Origin: Trebouxia sp. TZW2008
Taxonomy: Eukaryota; Chlorophyta; Trebouxiophyceae; Trebouxiales; Trebouxiaceae
Reading direction: 5' to 3'
DNA: 64,000 bases
Assembly (NCBI GenBank): GCA_002118135.1
Contig: BDIU01000197.1
Location: forward strand, 124,001-188,000
Position 1 is the first letter of the stretch, and each line of letters begins with the position of its first letter. Shown piece by piece: positions 12,201 to 21,978 of the stretch. Below the pieces are notes generated by a model. The model did no database searches. It saw only the letters and a list, made by a program, of their open reading frames with translations, and had not been told where the DNA came from. Both the position numbers and the translations under genes were made by a program.

Positions 12201-15200
12201 GCTGCGGTGTTGTTCAACATCATCTATGACACCCTGCTCAGCAGAAAGCTGCGCTGGTTTGCCATGTGCCCCGTCATTGATTCCATGAATCATCAGAGTA
12301 CGTCCACGGTAGGAGCTGTGTGCTCGAGTGCAGAATGCTGCAGTCCTTCTAGTTACTCTGATGCAACGATTGTTGTTGCAAAAATCAAGCATTGAGGAAC
12401 AGTTACCCAGCAGAAAGCCACGCTGGTTTGCCATGTGCCCCATCAAAGACTCCATGAACCATCAGAGTACGTCCACGGTAGGAGCTAAATTTGTCGAGTG
12501 TTCACATTTTCCTTGCGCACTCAGCAGCATTGAACCTGTAGTCTAGTGCATGTTGTGTGTTTGTCTTGTGCCCCGCCATTGATTTCATCAACCATGAGAG
12601 TATGTCCACGGTAGAAGCTGTTTCGTCAAATGCACAAGTCTACATTGTACATGCACAATCGGTATAAGGGCAGCCTGTTGAACGGTGCTGACGATTGAAG
12701 CATTTGAGTTTATTCACATTAGGAGCTGTTTTGTTGATTCAGTCAGGCTTTGACTGCAGTCTGTCGCAATGTGTAAGTTGCAAGCATCAGAGAGTGATTG
12801 CAGCTGTACAATTTGTTGCACAATGCTGCAGCTGCAGTTTGTGTAAAAGAGGGCTCCCAGTCATCTTGGCAGTGCTATCTATTGGCCCTTGTCGACATTA
12901 TCTCAGCAACACGCATCTGATAGTCACGCAGCTATATCTCAGTAAGTAGTAATAACAATATTAAATGGTTACACGTGCCAGCACATGTGCTAGGTGTTTG
13001 TGGCTCAAATCCTATCCCGCCAGGCCGGCTTGTTCAGGGCGTCATGATAAGGTTGGTTGATGCTCTACATGTGAAAGCCATACCAAACAATGTCGTTCCA
13101 TATCTTCCTAGGCCGACCATGTCTCAATAAGTGTTAGCCTGTAAACTAGTCAAGCGCTGATGCACCTTCTTAATGCTTTTGCAGCCTGCAAATGTTGCTT
13201 GACTAGCTTGTTGTTATTCAGCAATGGCTCAACTAATCATCAGCCTGCATGATATCAGGGGCATGTTCGAAGAAATGCAATGCCCCTGAAATCATGCGCT
13301 TACAATTCTTACAGCTATGCCCCATAACAGGTATGTGAAGATAGGACAGCATACAGAACCGAACAGAGGCACTCCCATGCTTGTGCAAAGCAACACATAG
13401 CGTCAGCGACAGCTCAAAATACCTCCATGATTCCTGCTATATGTTTTTCTGCAGTGATTGTTGCATTTTGCCAATTATAGTCATATTTGCTTTGCCTGTT
13501 TATGTTCCTTGTAGTCGATTGTGGTGAGTAGGCAGATTACGAATGAGCGACGCGTCAGCGTTCCACATAGACAAGCATGCAGAGGCACTGATAATCAAAT
13601 TGACATGTGATGTGCAGAATGAGGTGGCCTACGAATACTTTGGAGACAGCTTCAGCGTCACAGCAGACCGCAAATACCAAAAGGTACTCATGTCTGACTT
13701 GCCGTGTTTCACCATTCCAACCATGCTGTGCTGCAATGTTTGTAATTCAAGCCCTTGCATCCCTTTTCACACAAGCCTTTCTGGCCCTATGCTTTGATCA
13801 ATTTCGCCAGCATTGAACATGTCTCACTTCTGTCTACAGAGGGTTTTGACTTCAATCAAGCGCTCCTGTAAGCCATTTACACATACACCTAACTGTTTTT
13901 ATGACTAACATACCATAGCCACACCACAGCTAGCAGACTGCTGGCAGCTGTGGCCACTGCCTGATTGTAAGACACCCACATGGCCTTGCTGGCTGTTGCA
14001 GCCAAAGCAACACATGCTTCATACTTGCGCTTTTCGGTGTTTCACTGCTGACTAAGTTCAGTACTCAAGCTACAGACTTCTCGCTTCAAGGAGTCACTGA
14101 TCGTTTGAATCCAGACCATTGTTATCAAGTGAAGCTGCCTTATCCAAAACTTTGTTATCAAGCAAAGCGGCCTTGCAGGGCGAACAAGTGTTCATCACTT
14201 ATGGTCAACAGAGTAATGACAAGCTGCTACAGTACTACGGATTTGTGGAGGCCAAGAACCCTTCAGATGTGTTTGTGGTGCCAAGCTTGCTACATGCCCT
14301 CAAGGAGTTACCATACACTGATGTTCCAGAGGAGAGAGTTAGGGCAGTTGAGCAAGCTGGCCTCATGCCAGCCCTTCAGCAGGTTAGACATGCTATGCTT
14401 GAGACTCAAACCACTCACATTGACACCACGCACAACATGTTTGGCAGTAATTGTGCAAAGAAAACGCTGGTATCTGCCATTGGTGAAGGGCGGTGGCTCT
14501 TTCTGAATGCAGCTCAGTGCTTCTGTACGCACCCATTAGGGTTTGAGAATCTTTTTGATAACCATGGCAATTATTGTGATGATTTACTAAGTGATGGTGA
14601 TGACAATCACAAGACCATCTGCTTGACAGCATGATGACCCTCTCACTGCAATGCATACAATAGATATGGCTGAAAAGTTTGACGCATCCGGGTTGCTGCT
14701 CTGTCTTTGTGACATATGTAATGGTGACCTGAACACTTGCAGGTTGCGCTGACAAAGCAGGGCATGCCTGCAAAGGCCCTTCAGGCAACTCGCATGCTGC
14801 TGGCTTCCCAGCAGCTACATGGTCAGAAGTCTGCTGCAGACTTTGAAAAGCCGGTTGATCCAATGCATGAAGAGACCTGCTTACAGGTGACGCTCAGCAC
14901 TGATTTGAGTTTGGTTTCTGAGAGTGAATCGGACCACCAGTGATTCAAACGGTCACTGCAAATCCATGGTGGCACGTTCTACAGGGCTGAGCTCAGGCAC
15001 ATGTAATTTCTTTTATGCTGTGCTTGTCGCAGCAAATGCTGCTATCACCTGATCTGACTATAAGACTGAATTCAACAAATCTGCAGATGCTGTGATCATC
15101 AATCTGTTCAGCAACTTCCCAAATGTGTTGGAAAATGGCATGTAACAGGTAAATGCCACCAGATAGATTCACTAGAGTGAGTGCCGCCCTGTCATAGTGC

Positions 15201-15400
15201 CATGTAATTTGCAGGCTGTCAAAGACATCTGTATGACTCTGAACAACCAGCTGTCCCGCAATACAGCAAAGCAGTCAGACGTGCAGATATCACGACAACG
15301 GCAAGAGCTGGCACAGGCATTTCGACAGCAGAAAAGCAGAGTTTTACAGCTCTGCAGTAAAAGGCTTGATGATCAGATCAGGAAAGCCCGGAAAAGCTGA
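9241..15400 (+). CDS. SET-domain lysine methyltransferase, Rubisco-LSMT-like, probably plastid-targeted
   Basis: Nine phased exons (9241-9511, 9712-9859, 10321-10480, 11161-11299, 12091-12308, 13618-13683, 14179-14382, 14743-14886, 15215-15400) encode 511 residues. An alternative ATG at 9253 gives 507. Residues 1-80 are rich in R, S, A and Q with few acidic residues, as in a chloroplast transit peptide. The SET domain starts near residue 91 (GLRGMKASKAI; VSLPRTAALLVTP). It contains the substrate/cofactor signature SMNHQSTS (about 304-311) and the terminal motif FITYGQQSND..LLQYYGF (about 339-357). The last roughly 110 residues resemble the Rubisco-LSMT substrate-binding domain. The family transfers methyl groups from S-adenosylmethionine to lysines of chloroplast proteins such as Rubisco or aldolase; the substrate here is not determinable. 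Exons 3 and 5 are flanked by decayed partial copies of themselves. Confidence 0.88.
11695..12612 (+). repeat. SET exon 5 flanked on both sides by partial copies of itself
   Basis: The functional exon is 12091-12308. Its first half recurs upstream three times (about 11708-11800, 11870-11925, 11977-12055). Each copy is preceded by a TGTGCAGG-like acceptor and reads toward LAAFAYTQA. Its second half recurs downstream twice (about 12400-12482, 12558-12613), each copy keeping the ATCAGAGTACGTCCACGGTA or equivalent donor edge. Copies in both introns keep the splice site but not the whole exon. Confidence 0.85.
12971..13056 (+). repeat. Dispersed repeat family A, copy 1
   Basis: Contains GTTTGTGGCTCAAATCC followed by CGCCAGGCCGGCTTGTTC. 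Similar blocks occur at 29452-29500, 51108-51165 and 59409-59490, always inside introns. The segment GGCTCAAATCC is one change from a tRNA-type B box (GGTTCRANNCC), but the other copies match that less well. A small retroelement is possible. Confidence 0.5.
14509..14604 (+). repeat. Dispersed SINE-like repeat, family B, copy 2
   Basis: Head GCAGCTCAGTGCTTCTGTAC is nearly identical to the copy at 1628. It ends in a GATGATTTACTAAGTGATGG tail. It lies in the intron between SET exons 7 and 8. Confidence 0.45.
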
Positions 15401-15438
15401 AATATGCTGCTTAGGCATTGCTGCTTGATTGATTTCAG

Positions 15439-15574
15439 GGCCACCCCAGCACCTGACATTCTTGAGTTCTTACTGATGGAACTTTTCAGTCGCTCAGATT
15501 TCAGCCAAATTCAAGCCGTATGGGTTGGCTGCACTTTCAAGGTTTACGAAGCTTCAGCATTGTCCACAGCATAG
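15439..15574 (+). other. Possible orphan exon just after the SET gene
   Basis: A TTTCAG acceptor is followed by an open frame (ILEFLLMELFSRSDF; VWVGCTFKVYEAS) ending in TAG at 15572-15574. It begins 38 bases after the SET stop and could be an alternative last exon or a fragment of a lost gene. I do not recognise the protein. Confidence 0.25.
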
Positions 15575-16038
15575 TCAGTTCTAGAAAAGCAGTAAAGCTG
15601 TATGAAGTTTGTGACAAAGGCACACATGCCTTGTCTGACAGATCATATGAGGATGCATGTTTTACAGCCCGGCGAGATTAAGTGTGAATTGCAAACTGCA
15701 GCAGTCTTGCGCTTGTGGCCTGACCGACGCTGCTGAGGCTCTGATACAGCTTAGAAACACGATGACATGCTTGAGGCCGGTGCTTGCCACATCATGTGTT
15801 TGAAATGAGGCATGTCATATACGGCAAGACGTCCTATTGGAAGAACTTCACATCACTGGGAGTTAGCTTGAAATGCATCTTCTTGAAATCTTGCAGAGCA
15901 CAAGTGCCGTCATTTGCGCTGCTGATCCTTGACATTGGATTTGATTTGGGGTCAGATGCCGTCTGAGCTGCCCTCTTGTGCAGAACAACCTGCAATGCAT
16001 CAGAACAACTTGATTAGCATCAGGAACGATCGACTCTG

Positions 16039-16321
16039 GATTGCAATGCATAGTCGTGTCAGGGCCATGATGCCATTGTCATTGATGTCATTTCATGCAC
16101 CGCAACTGCATGCTTGCTACTGTAGGAACGCTGATCTGTACTGCAATGCGTATGTCAGGCTAAGCAGGCCGTCATCACAGAATTCACAGCAGTGCAAACG
16201 CATGCTTGCTACACTGTCAACAGCAGGGACCCCTCAGTTCCATGCATAGTCGTGTCAGCACCAACAGACAATGACCACAGACTTTCATGCACTTCCAAAG
16301 CATGCCTGCTACATTGTGAAG
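16039..16321. repeat. Three degenerate units of about 90 bp
   Basis: Units begin with ATGCATAGTCGTGTCAG (16048, 16243) or a decayed ATGCGTATGTCAGG form (16146) and end in GCATGCYTGCTAC. The pattern matches the exon-edge duplications elsewhere and probably marks an exon of the unresolved minus-strand gene. Confidence 0.55.
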
Positions 16322-17152
16322 GCGTTGGCCCCTTGACCTCAATGCATATTTGAAATGGGCCCACAAAGCGGGGATGATAAATTACAGTGTCGCCAGACAG
16401 GCTGTTGACAAAGTGAACAGCATTGCAACTGCAGAAGACTTTTTTGCATACCTGTCCAGTGACTTCAGGGGAAGCTCCAGATTCTAAGGGTAAGACTTGA
16501 ATATCAATCTGCATATCATGTGGCAGTTGTCAGCTATCAACTTCTCAGATGCAACAATACCTTCTTTCAAACAAGCCCATTTTACAGATTTTTACGTGTC
16601 ACAACAGGAACCTCCGTATTCAGCAAGGATACAGAATCATGAGCATAATCGACTGAGCTGAACAAGAGGTCGAATGATGCCCTGTGGCAACATGGGAGGC
16701 CATGGTTGCTGCTGCTGATCAGGATCATAGCCGCACTTTACAAAGTAGTGTTGTGTTGTATCAAAGTCACCTGGCAAGGCAGTACAAACGCCTGCTCTGC
16801 TTTGCGAAACAGTACCCCTGTTGCAAACAGGACGACCAAGATGGTCCTGAACAGCAAGCTTTTACCTGTGCACTGTGCCTCAGCCACCTGATCCAGTGCG
16901 CATCCTCTTCAATGTCATCATGTGCGATTATAGCACATGCATACCTGCCCTGCACGTAGACAGACTCTCACCATCAGCCAAAAGCCTGGTCACTCTGAAA
17001 ATGAAGTGTCTGCATCTCTCAAGGCAATGCCACTGTGCCAATGTGGTAGTTGAAGCAATGGATTTGTGGAGTGTTTCTGGATATGTGCTTGCTGTGAAAA
17101 GGAAAACAAAAGAGAAGGCTTCCCCATCAGGCGCTATCAAGGAAGCCTGCGT

Positions 17153-17240
17153 GGGTAGAGACAGTGTTGCTGCTGAATAATTTGCTGTGAAGAATGCGTA
17201 GAGACAGTGTTGCCGCTGAATGATTTGCTGTGAAACAATA
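17153..17240. repeat. Two tandem units of about 45 bp
   Basis: GTAGAGACAGTGTTGCYGCT followed by GAATRATTTGCTGTGAA occurs twice in a row with only a few differences. Confidence 0.8.
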
Positions 17241-17604
17241 CACTAGCTGACTACGCCGCTGGATGCACAGGCTGCAGTGCTGTCAACGCAGGCAACAATA
17301 CTGTGCTTGGCTTGTGGTAGCAGCCTGCAAACGCTCAACCCTTTGTGAGTGATGCCTTTGGCACAGCACACAGAGCTGGTGCATCACCAGCCTCTAATGG
17401 TGTGCATTCAACAAGAGACGTATACACAATGCTGTCGTGCATGTCCCTTGTGCACAAGATGAACAACAGCTGTCTTGACAGCAACAGAGATGCCAAACAA
17501 GAGCATTCATTTTAGTGCACAGGATTCATGAGTTCCATAATAGCACCAGAGATATCAAGCCAGAGCGATCAATCATAAGATGAACAGGCTATATAGAATA
17601 TGTG

Positions 17605-17787
17605 CAGCAACTTCTCTTTGCAAGGACACTCGATGGAAAGACACTCTTGATGTTGGGACAATGCCATTGGTAACCAATCGCTGCATTCTGACTGCAGTGG
17701 TCCCTCTGAGTAAGGACAATTTGATGTAAGGACAAACTTTTACCCAAAGAAGGTACCCAAAGTAGTTGTTGCAAAGAGAGTTTACTG
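17605..17787 (+). mobile_element. Pogo/Tc1-mariner-like MITE, degenerate copy
   Basis: The right end is TTGCAAAGAGAGTTTACTG followed by TA. The left end is the decayed CAGCAACTTCTCTTTGCAA. The interior shares TCCCTCTGAGTAAGGACAAT and TTGATGTAAGGACAA with the intact copy at 38964-39137. The element is non-coding, about 183 bp. Confidence 0.8.
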
Positions 17788-17896
17788 TACTCTGGTTTCT
17801 GTATTATGCTGCATGTACCTCTGCCAAGCTTGCCAAAGACTGACAGTAGTGAAGGAAAGCTTGCCAATCCTGCTGAGAGTCGCTCAGTCCAGCCAG

Positions 17897-18063
17897 AACC
17901 TGCAGGCCAGATACTGTAACACATTCAGGGGGTCAAGGGGAATAGCGTGCCTGGACAAAACACAGGAAAAACAAATGTCAACACACAGGAAGCTGCAGGC
18001 CAGGTACTGAAACACGTTTAGGGGGTCAAGGGGAATAGCGTGCCTGGTCAAAACACAGGAACC
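17897..18063. repeat. Tandem duplication with a conserved 30-bp core
   Basis: Two units (about 17897-17989 and 17990-18063) share CTGCAGGCCAG, then GGGGGTCAAGGGGAATAGCG and TGCCTGG, then AAAACACAGGAA. The core is identical between units, so the duplication is recent. Confidence 0.85.
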
Positions 18064-19083
18064 TTAAGGAGTGACATGATGACGTTCTAAAGTTTCGATC
18101 AGCGGTGCTCTAGATGCGCCGTTTTCTGGCAGTCCTAGATCATCATGTGCAACCGGTTTGTTTAAAAGCAGATCATCACGCACTTCTGGGGTGGCAGATC
18201 CTCATCCACTTTTTGTTGTCTAGCTAGCCTAGTAAAAGTAGCAAGCGTCAAAAAACCTGCGCGTTATTCAAGACTTTCTGTGTAAGTCACATTGATTGAG
18301 TTGAGGTGTCTACAAATTATACTCACCACCATTTACAACCACACTTATGCAGAAAAGAAAAGGAAAAGTTTGACTCTATGCATGTGAGCAACTTTGCAGT
18401 TGTTCTAATAAAGGCATGCGTGTATCAAAATGTGAGGACACGTGGTTCAACATGCGACCTCATAGAAACCAGAGATAGCCAAACGCAGGAGTAGATGAAA
18501 GAAGTCTGAAGGTGCACTTGTGAACAGTCAGCAAGTGTATTTGTCCAGTGAGCAGAGCGACAAACAAGGCAGAGGCAAACTATTCAGGCTCAAGAAAGAT
18601 GTTGATATGAGTCAACTAAAAGTTTGTCACCTATACAAATACGGTCCAGTCGTATTTTCCCAGAGACGTGAACCAAAGCCTGCAATCCATTCTGTAATTT
18701 GACTGGAATACTACAATGACTATAGCTCTTTTCAGTTTATGTTTGTCTATACACTCTTGTGTTACAGCTCTAGCAACATTTTCTGCTGCAAAAGGATCTC
18801 TGAGAGCAATAAGCAGCCCGCAGGACACAAGTTAAAGCAACATCTTGGATGCAACATGACACGCACAGGCTGCAACAAGGCGTTGGAATCAAGCGTCTAC
18901 AGGGGCTCTGGAAAGTTGGGGTTTGCCCACATCATGTGCACAACTTTCTGGGAGGTGCAGGGCAATATGTGTGGGTTGCACTGCTGACATACGAATGAAG
19001 CAATTTTTGGTGGGTGCACGCAATCTGGGTGGCTCCCCTGCCAGGGGAGGTAATGGGTGTAAGACCCTGATTGAAATGCTTAC

Positions 19084-19333
19084 CGATGAGGAGTCCAGCA
19101 AGACACAAACACCCTTAAATGTAGCTGTGCCGCTTTGCTCCTTGCACACATCAGCCAACTGCTGCACTACAGCTTGGAGAAAGTCTGCAGGCCAACCACT
19201 AATGCTTCAAAGAGTTACAGCCAAATCTTGTTTTGAGATGTTTGGAGGCAGACGTACTGTCTGAAGCCAAGTACTTAGACAGCGGGATAGGGACGACTCT
19301 TTTGGTGTCCAAGCAATTTTGTAAATTGATTCC
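19084..19333 (-). CDS. Two phased exons of an unrecognised minus-strand gene
   Basis: Exon 19258-19333 (acceptor GTGCAG, donor GTACGT) and exon 19084-19184 (acceptor CTGCAG, donor GTAAGC) join in frame. They encode about 59 residues, including TKRVVPIPLSKYLASD and then VVQQLADVCKEQS and GVCVLLDSS. The helix-then-strand character and good splice sites argue for a real gene transcribed to the left, ending somewhere in 15.6-19.0 kb. The 5' end is probably near 19.4-20.0 kb, close to and divergent from the UBC12 start. I do not recognise the family. Confidence 0.5.
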
Positions 19334-20033
19334 CTGCACATGAAGCAGGTATGTTAAACAGACACTTGCACGCGTTTGTAGCGTAAATTCAACTTTCTTG
19401 AGCATCCAAACTTACAAGTTTTCTGCAGGCTTGCTGATGGTGCGCAACAGTATCACTCGCGAGCAATAAGACCGCCTGTACCAATGGTTACGACTGTATC
19501 ACCAATGCAGCTGTGACAGCTTCAGCTTCAGATTGAAAAGTCAGCAACGAAGACAATCTCGTGCCTGAAGATCAGCAGACAAGGCAAGCTGTAGCAGGTG
19601 AGGAATCAAGAAGCCTGCACCAAGTTGCAGTGTGTCTCGTATCAAAATCAAGCCGTCCAAATCCTGACTATCAAGCAAGCTTCGTTCCATGCCATTGTCT
19701 GCGCAATTGCGGATGCTTCAGACGCATTGCAGCTGCAGGTCGTTTAAGCCTGGCGTTACGTTTACCGACGCACTGCGTTGTCTCCCTGTTCCGTGCGTTG
19801 CACAAAGCCTCTGCTGCAGAAGCTCCTCACAGTGCTGTGCGCTTGCGTTCATAATCGTCTGCTACCCGCAATACTGTCCACCTCAGAGTGCCTACTCGGT
19901 CAAAGCTGACAGCGCTCTCGAAATCTCAATTGACAGGCCTTCGGTTTCCAGATCGTTCGCATCGTTGAGTGCTGCCTGCTTGATACAAAGCTCAGTGAGG
20001 CGCTGCGGCGCCATCAGCTTCCCACTTGCGACA

Positions 20034-21229
20034 ATGATCAAGCTGTTCTCGGTCAAGGTAACGTTGGGTAGCGGGCACTTGACGAGCAGCTGATGACTCG
20101 CGGCTAACCTGCACCTGCAAGATGTATAGGAAAAGCAGAAAAAGGATGCAGCTGCTGGCAAAGGGATCAAGCAGAGCGCTGGAGAGCTGAGATTACAGAA
20201 AGGTCTGTTCAGGGCATGTTGCTCTGCTTTTGTGGGGTCCAAACCACAAGCCTCATGTAGGGCTGCGCACTGCAGACATCTCTGAGCTGGACCTGAAAAA
20301 GGGAACAAGTATAAACTTTCCTGAAGGCAAGGACAAGCTTATGCACTTTGAGATCAGGATCAAGCCAGAAGAGGGAACATACAAGTCAGTCTCAGTGTTT
20401 GTATCAGGCTTGATAAGACAAATTTTGCAGCATATGGCACTGTGACTTCCTTTTTGTTATGACAGGGCTGGTACCTTCCTATTTGACTTCACAATAGCGA
20501 CCTCATATCCGCATGATGCGCCAAAAGTCAAATGCAAAACGAAGGCGAGCCCAAGCCTTTCTTTTGCATGACACGCTGCGACATAATCTCAAATAGCTGT
20601 TCTTTGACAAGCAGCTTGAAGTGGTGATCTGCGTTCTGGGTGCAATCATCTGCATGCTTCTGTGGCACATGTTTGTCCATCATGAAGTTGGGTGATTCCG
20701 ACTGTGTGCACATGTTGCAGCAGTCTTCTGAATAAGTTTGTGGCGTAGGTGTTCCATCCAAACATTGATTTGGAGGGAAACATATGTTTAAACATATTGC
20801 GAGAAGACTGGAAGCCAGTGCTCAGCATCAGCTCAATTATATATGGCTTGCAGTTCTTGTTCCTAGTAAGTCCAATTTCCTGACATGCAAATCTGCTTTG
20901 CATGTGCCGTACACTTACTGCTTGAGATGCCAAAACAATGGCCATGCATACACTGATGTCAAACACAGATGTCTGCCTGGAAAAACCCTTTGGAATGCTG
21001 CCTGTCATAATGGTTATGTCGTTTTGGCAGTTCTGTGCTGCTTTGGGGCCTCTCGCATGCAAAAGTTCTTGTGCAAATGCAGGATCCCAATCCAGATGAT
21101 CCACTAAACAAGGAGGCTGCGCAGGAAATGCAAAACAACCCTAGACAATTTGAGTACAATGTCAAGAATAGCATAGTCAAGGGCGCATACATCAACAATG
21201 TGTACTTTCCTCCTGCAAAGGATGTTTGA
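20034..21229 (+). CDS. UBC12: NEDD8/RUB-conjugating enzyme E2 (UBC12)
   Basis: Six phased exons (20034-20057, 20130-20202, 20276-20384, 20466-20544, 20749-20865, 21083-21229) give 182 residues, the usual UBC12 length. Seen: MIKLFSVK N-terminal peptide followed by a lysine-rich segment (the family's docking tail for the NEDD8 E1), [27 protein letters not shown], the active-site block [19 protein letters not shown] with the catalytic cysteine in [15 protein letters not shown], and the C-terminal [11 protein letters not shown] helix. The enzyme takes NEDD8 from its E1 (AXR1-ECR1 in plants) and passes it to cullins via RBX1 in cytosol and nucleus. Intron 4 appears to use a GC donor (AAG then GCGAGC) with an AG acceptor. 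Unlike its neighbours it has no obvious exon-edge copies, and its introns are short. Confidence 0.95.
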
Positions 21230-21978
21230 AACAAGCGGCAGCCTTCGCTGTACATTAACTGCTTCTGCTACTCTACATGTTTCTGTCATCCATTCGTAGC
21301 TGCAGCACTGAGCGCTGCGCATGCGTTCCAACTGCTGTGGTCACCGCTGTGCTGCGCAAGGGTTCTTTCTGCAACAAGCACTTTGCACACTTTGCAACAG
21401 CCCCATTTGAACCTGAAGCTGTGAATACTGCAGTTTTGTAGCAAGAGCAGTGTAGCAGCCCGGCGGCCGCATTGCCTCTGGGTGCCTCATGGTGACATGA
21501 TAACTGAAGCTCGCCTGTTGCTGTTGTCTCACGGCTACTCATTGCAACATGCAAACTTAGTGTTTTGAAGCAGAGGCCCTAAGCTGCGCTGCCGTCAGAT
21601 ACACTTTTCAGCAGAACGCATGATGTCAATGCCCGCCACGAGATATGCAGTGGTGTTGATTACATTTGTTGAGGAAGGACAGCAAGGTTACGCCAAGCAG
21701 GGCGCAAAAATGAAACATGAAATGGGTCTGCTGCATATCAGGTATGTACATCAGCACTCATTGTGTACGCCTACCAGCATCTCAAGTTTGCAGAGCTTGA
21801 CTGCATGATGCAAGCTCTGCAGCCTATGGTCTAAGCACTTGAATGCTGGAGCAATTATGCAGCCACTACTTTGATTTTTGAATTATTATTTTCGTCCTGT
21901 TTGGGGCCTATTACTTTGACTGACAGTATAAACACACAGTCTGCAAAATTGCCGTTTTCAAAAGCAGTCTTGGATAGA

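Larger units (their letters stand above)
15575..19083. other. Repeat-rich interval with an unresolved minus-strand gene
   Basis: No complete gene could be assembled. Minus-strand stretches with acceptor/donor context suggest more exons of the gene seen at 19084-19333, for example around 16460-16520 (VLPLESGASPEVTG before a GTATGC donor), 16650-16730 (proline/glutamine-rich) and 16870-16950 (DDIEEDAHWIRWL before GTAAAA). Their order and phase are uncertain, so they are not called as CDS. The interval also holds short tandem duplications and a MITE. Confidence 0.35.
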
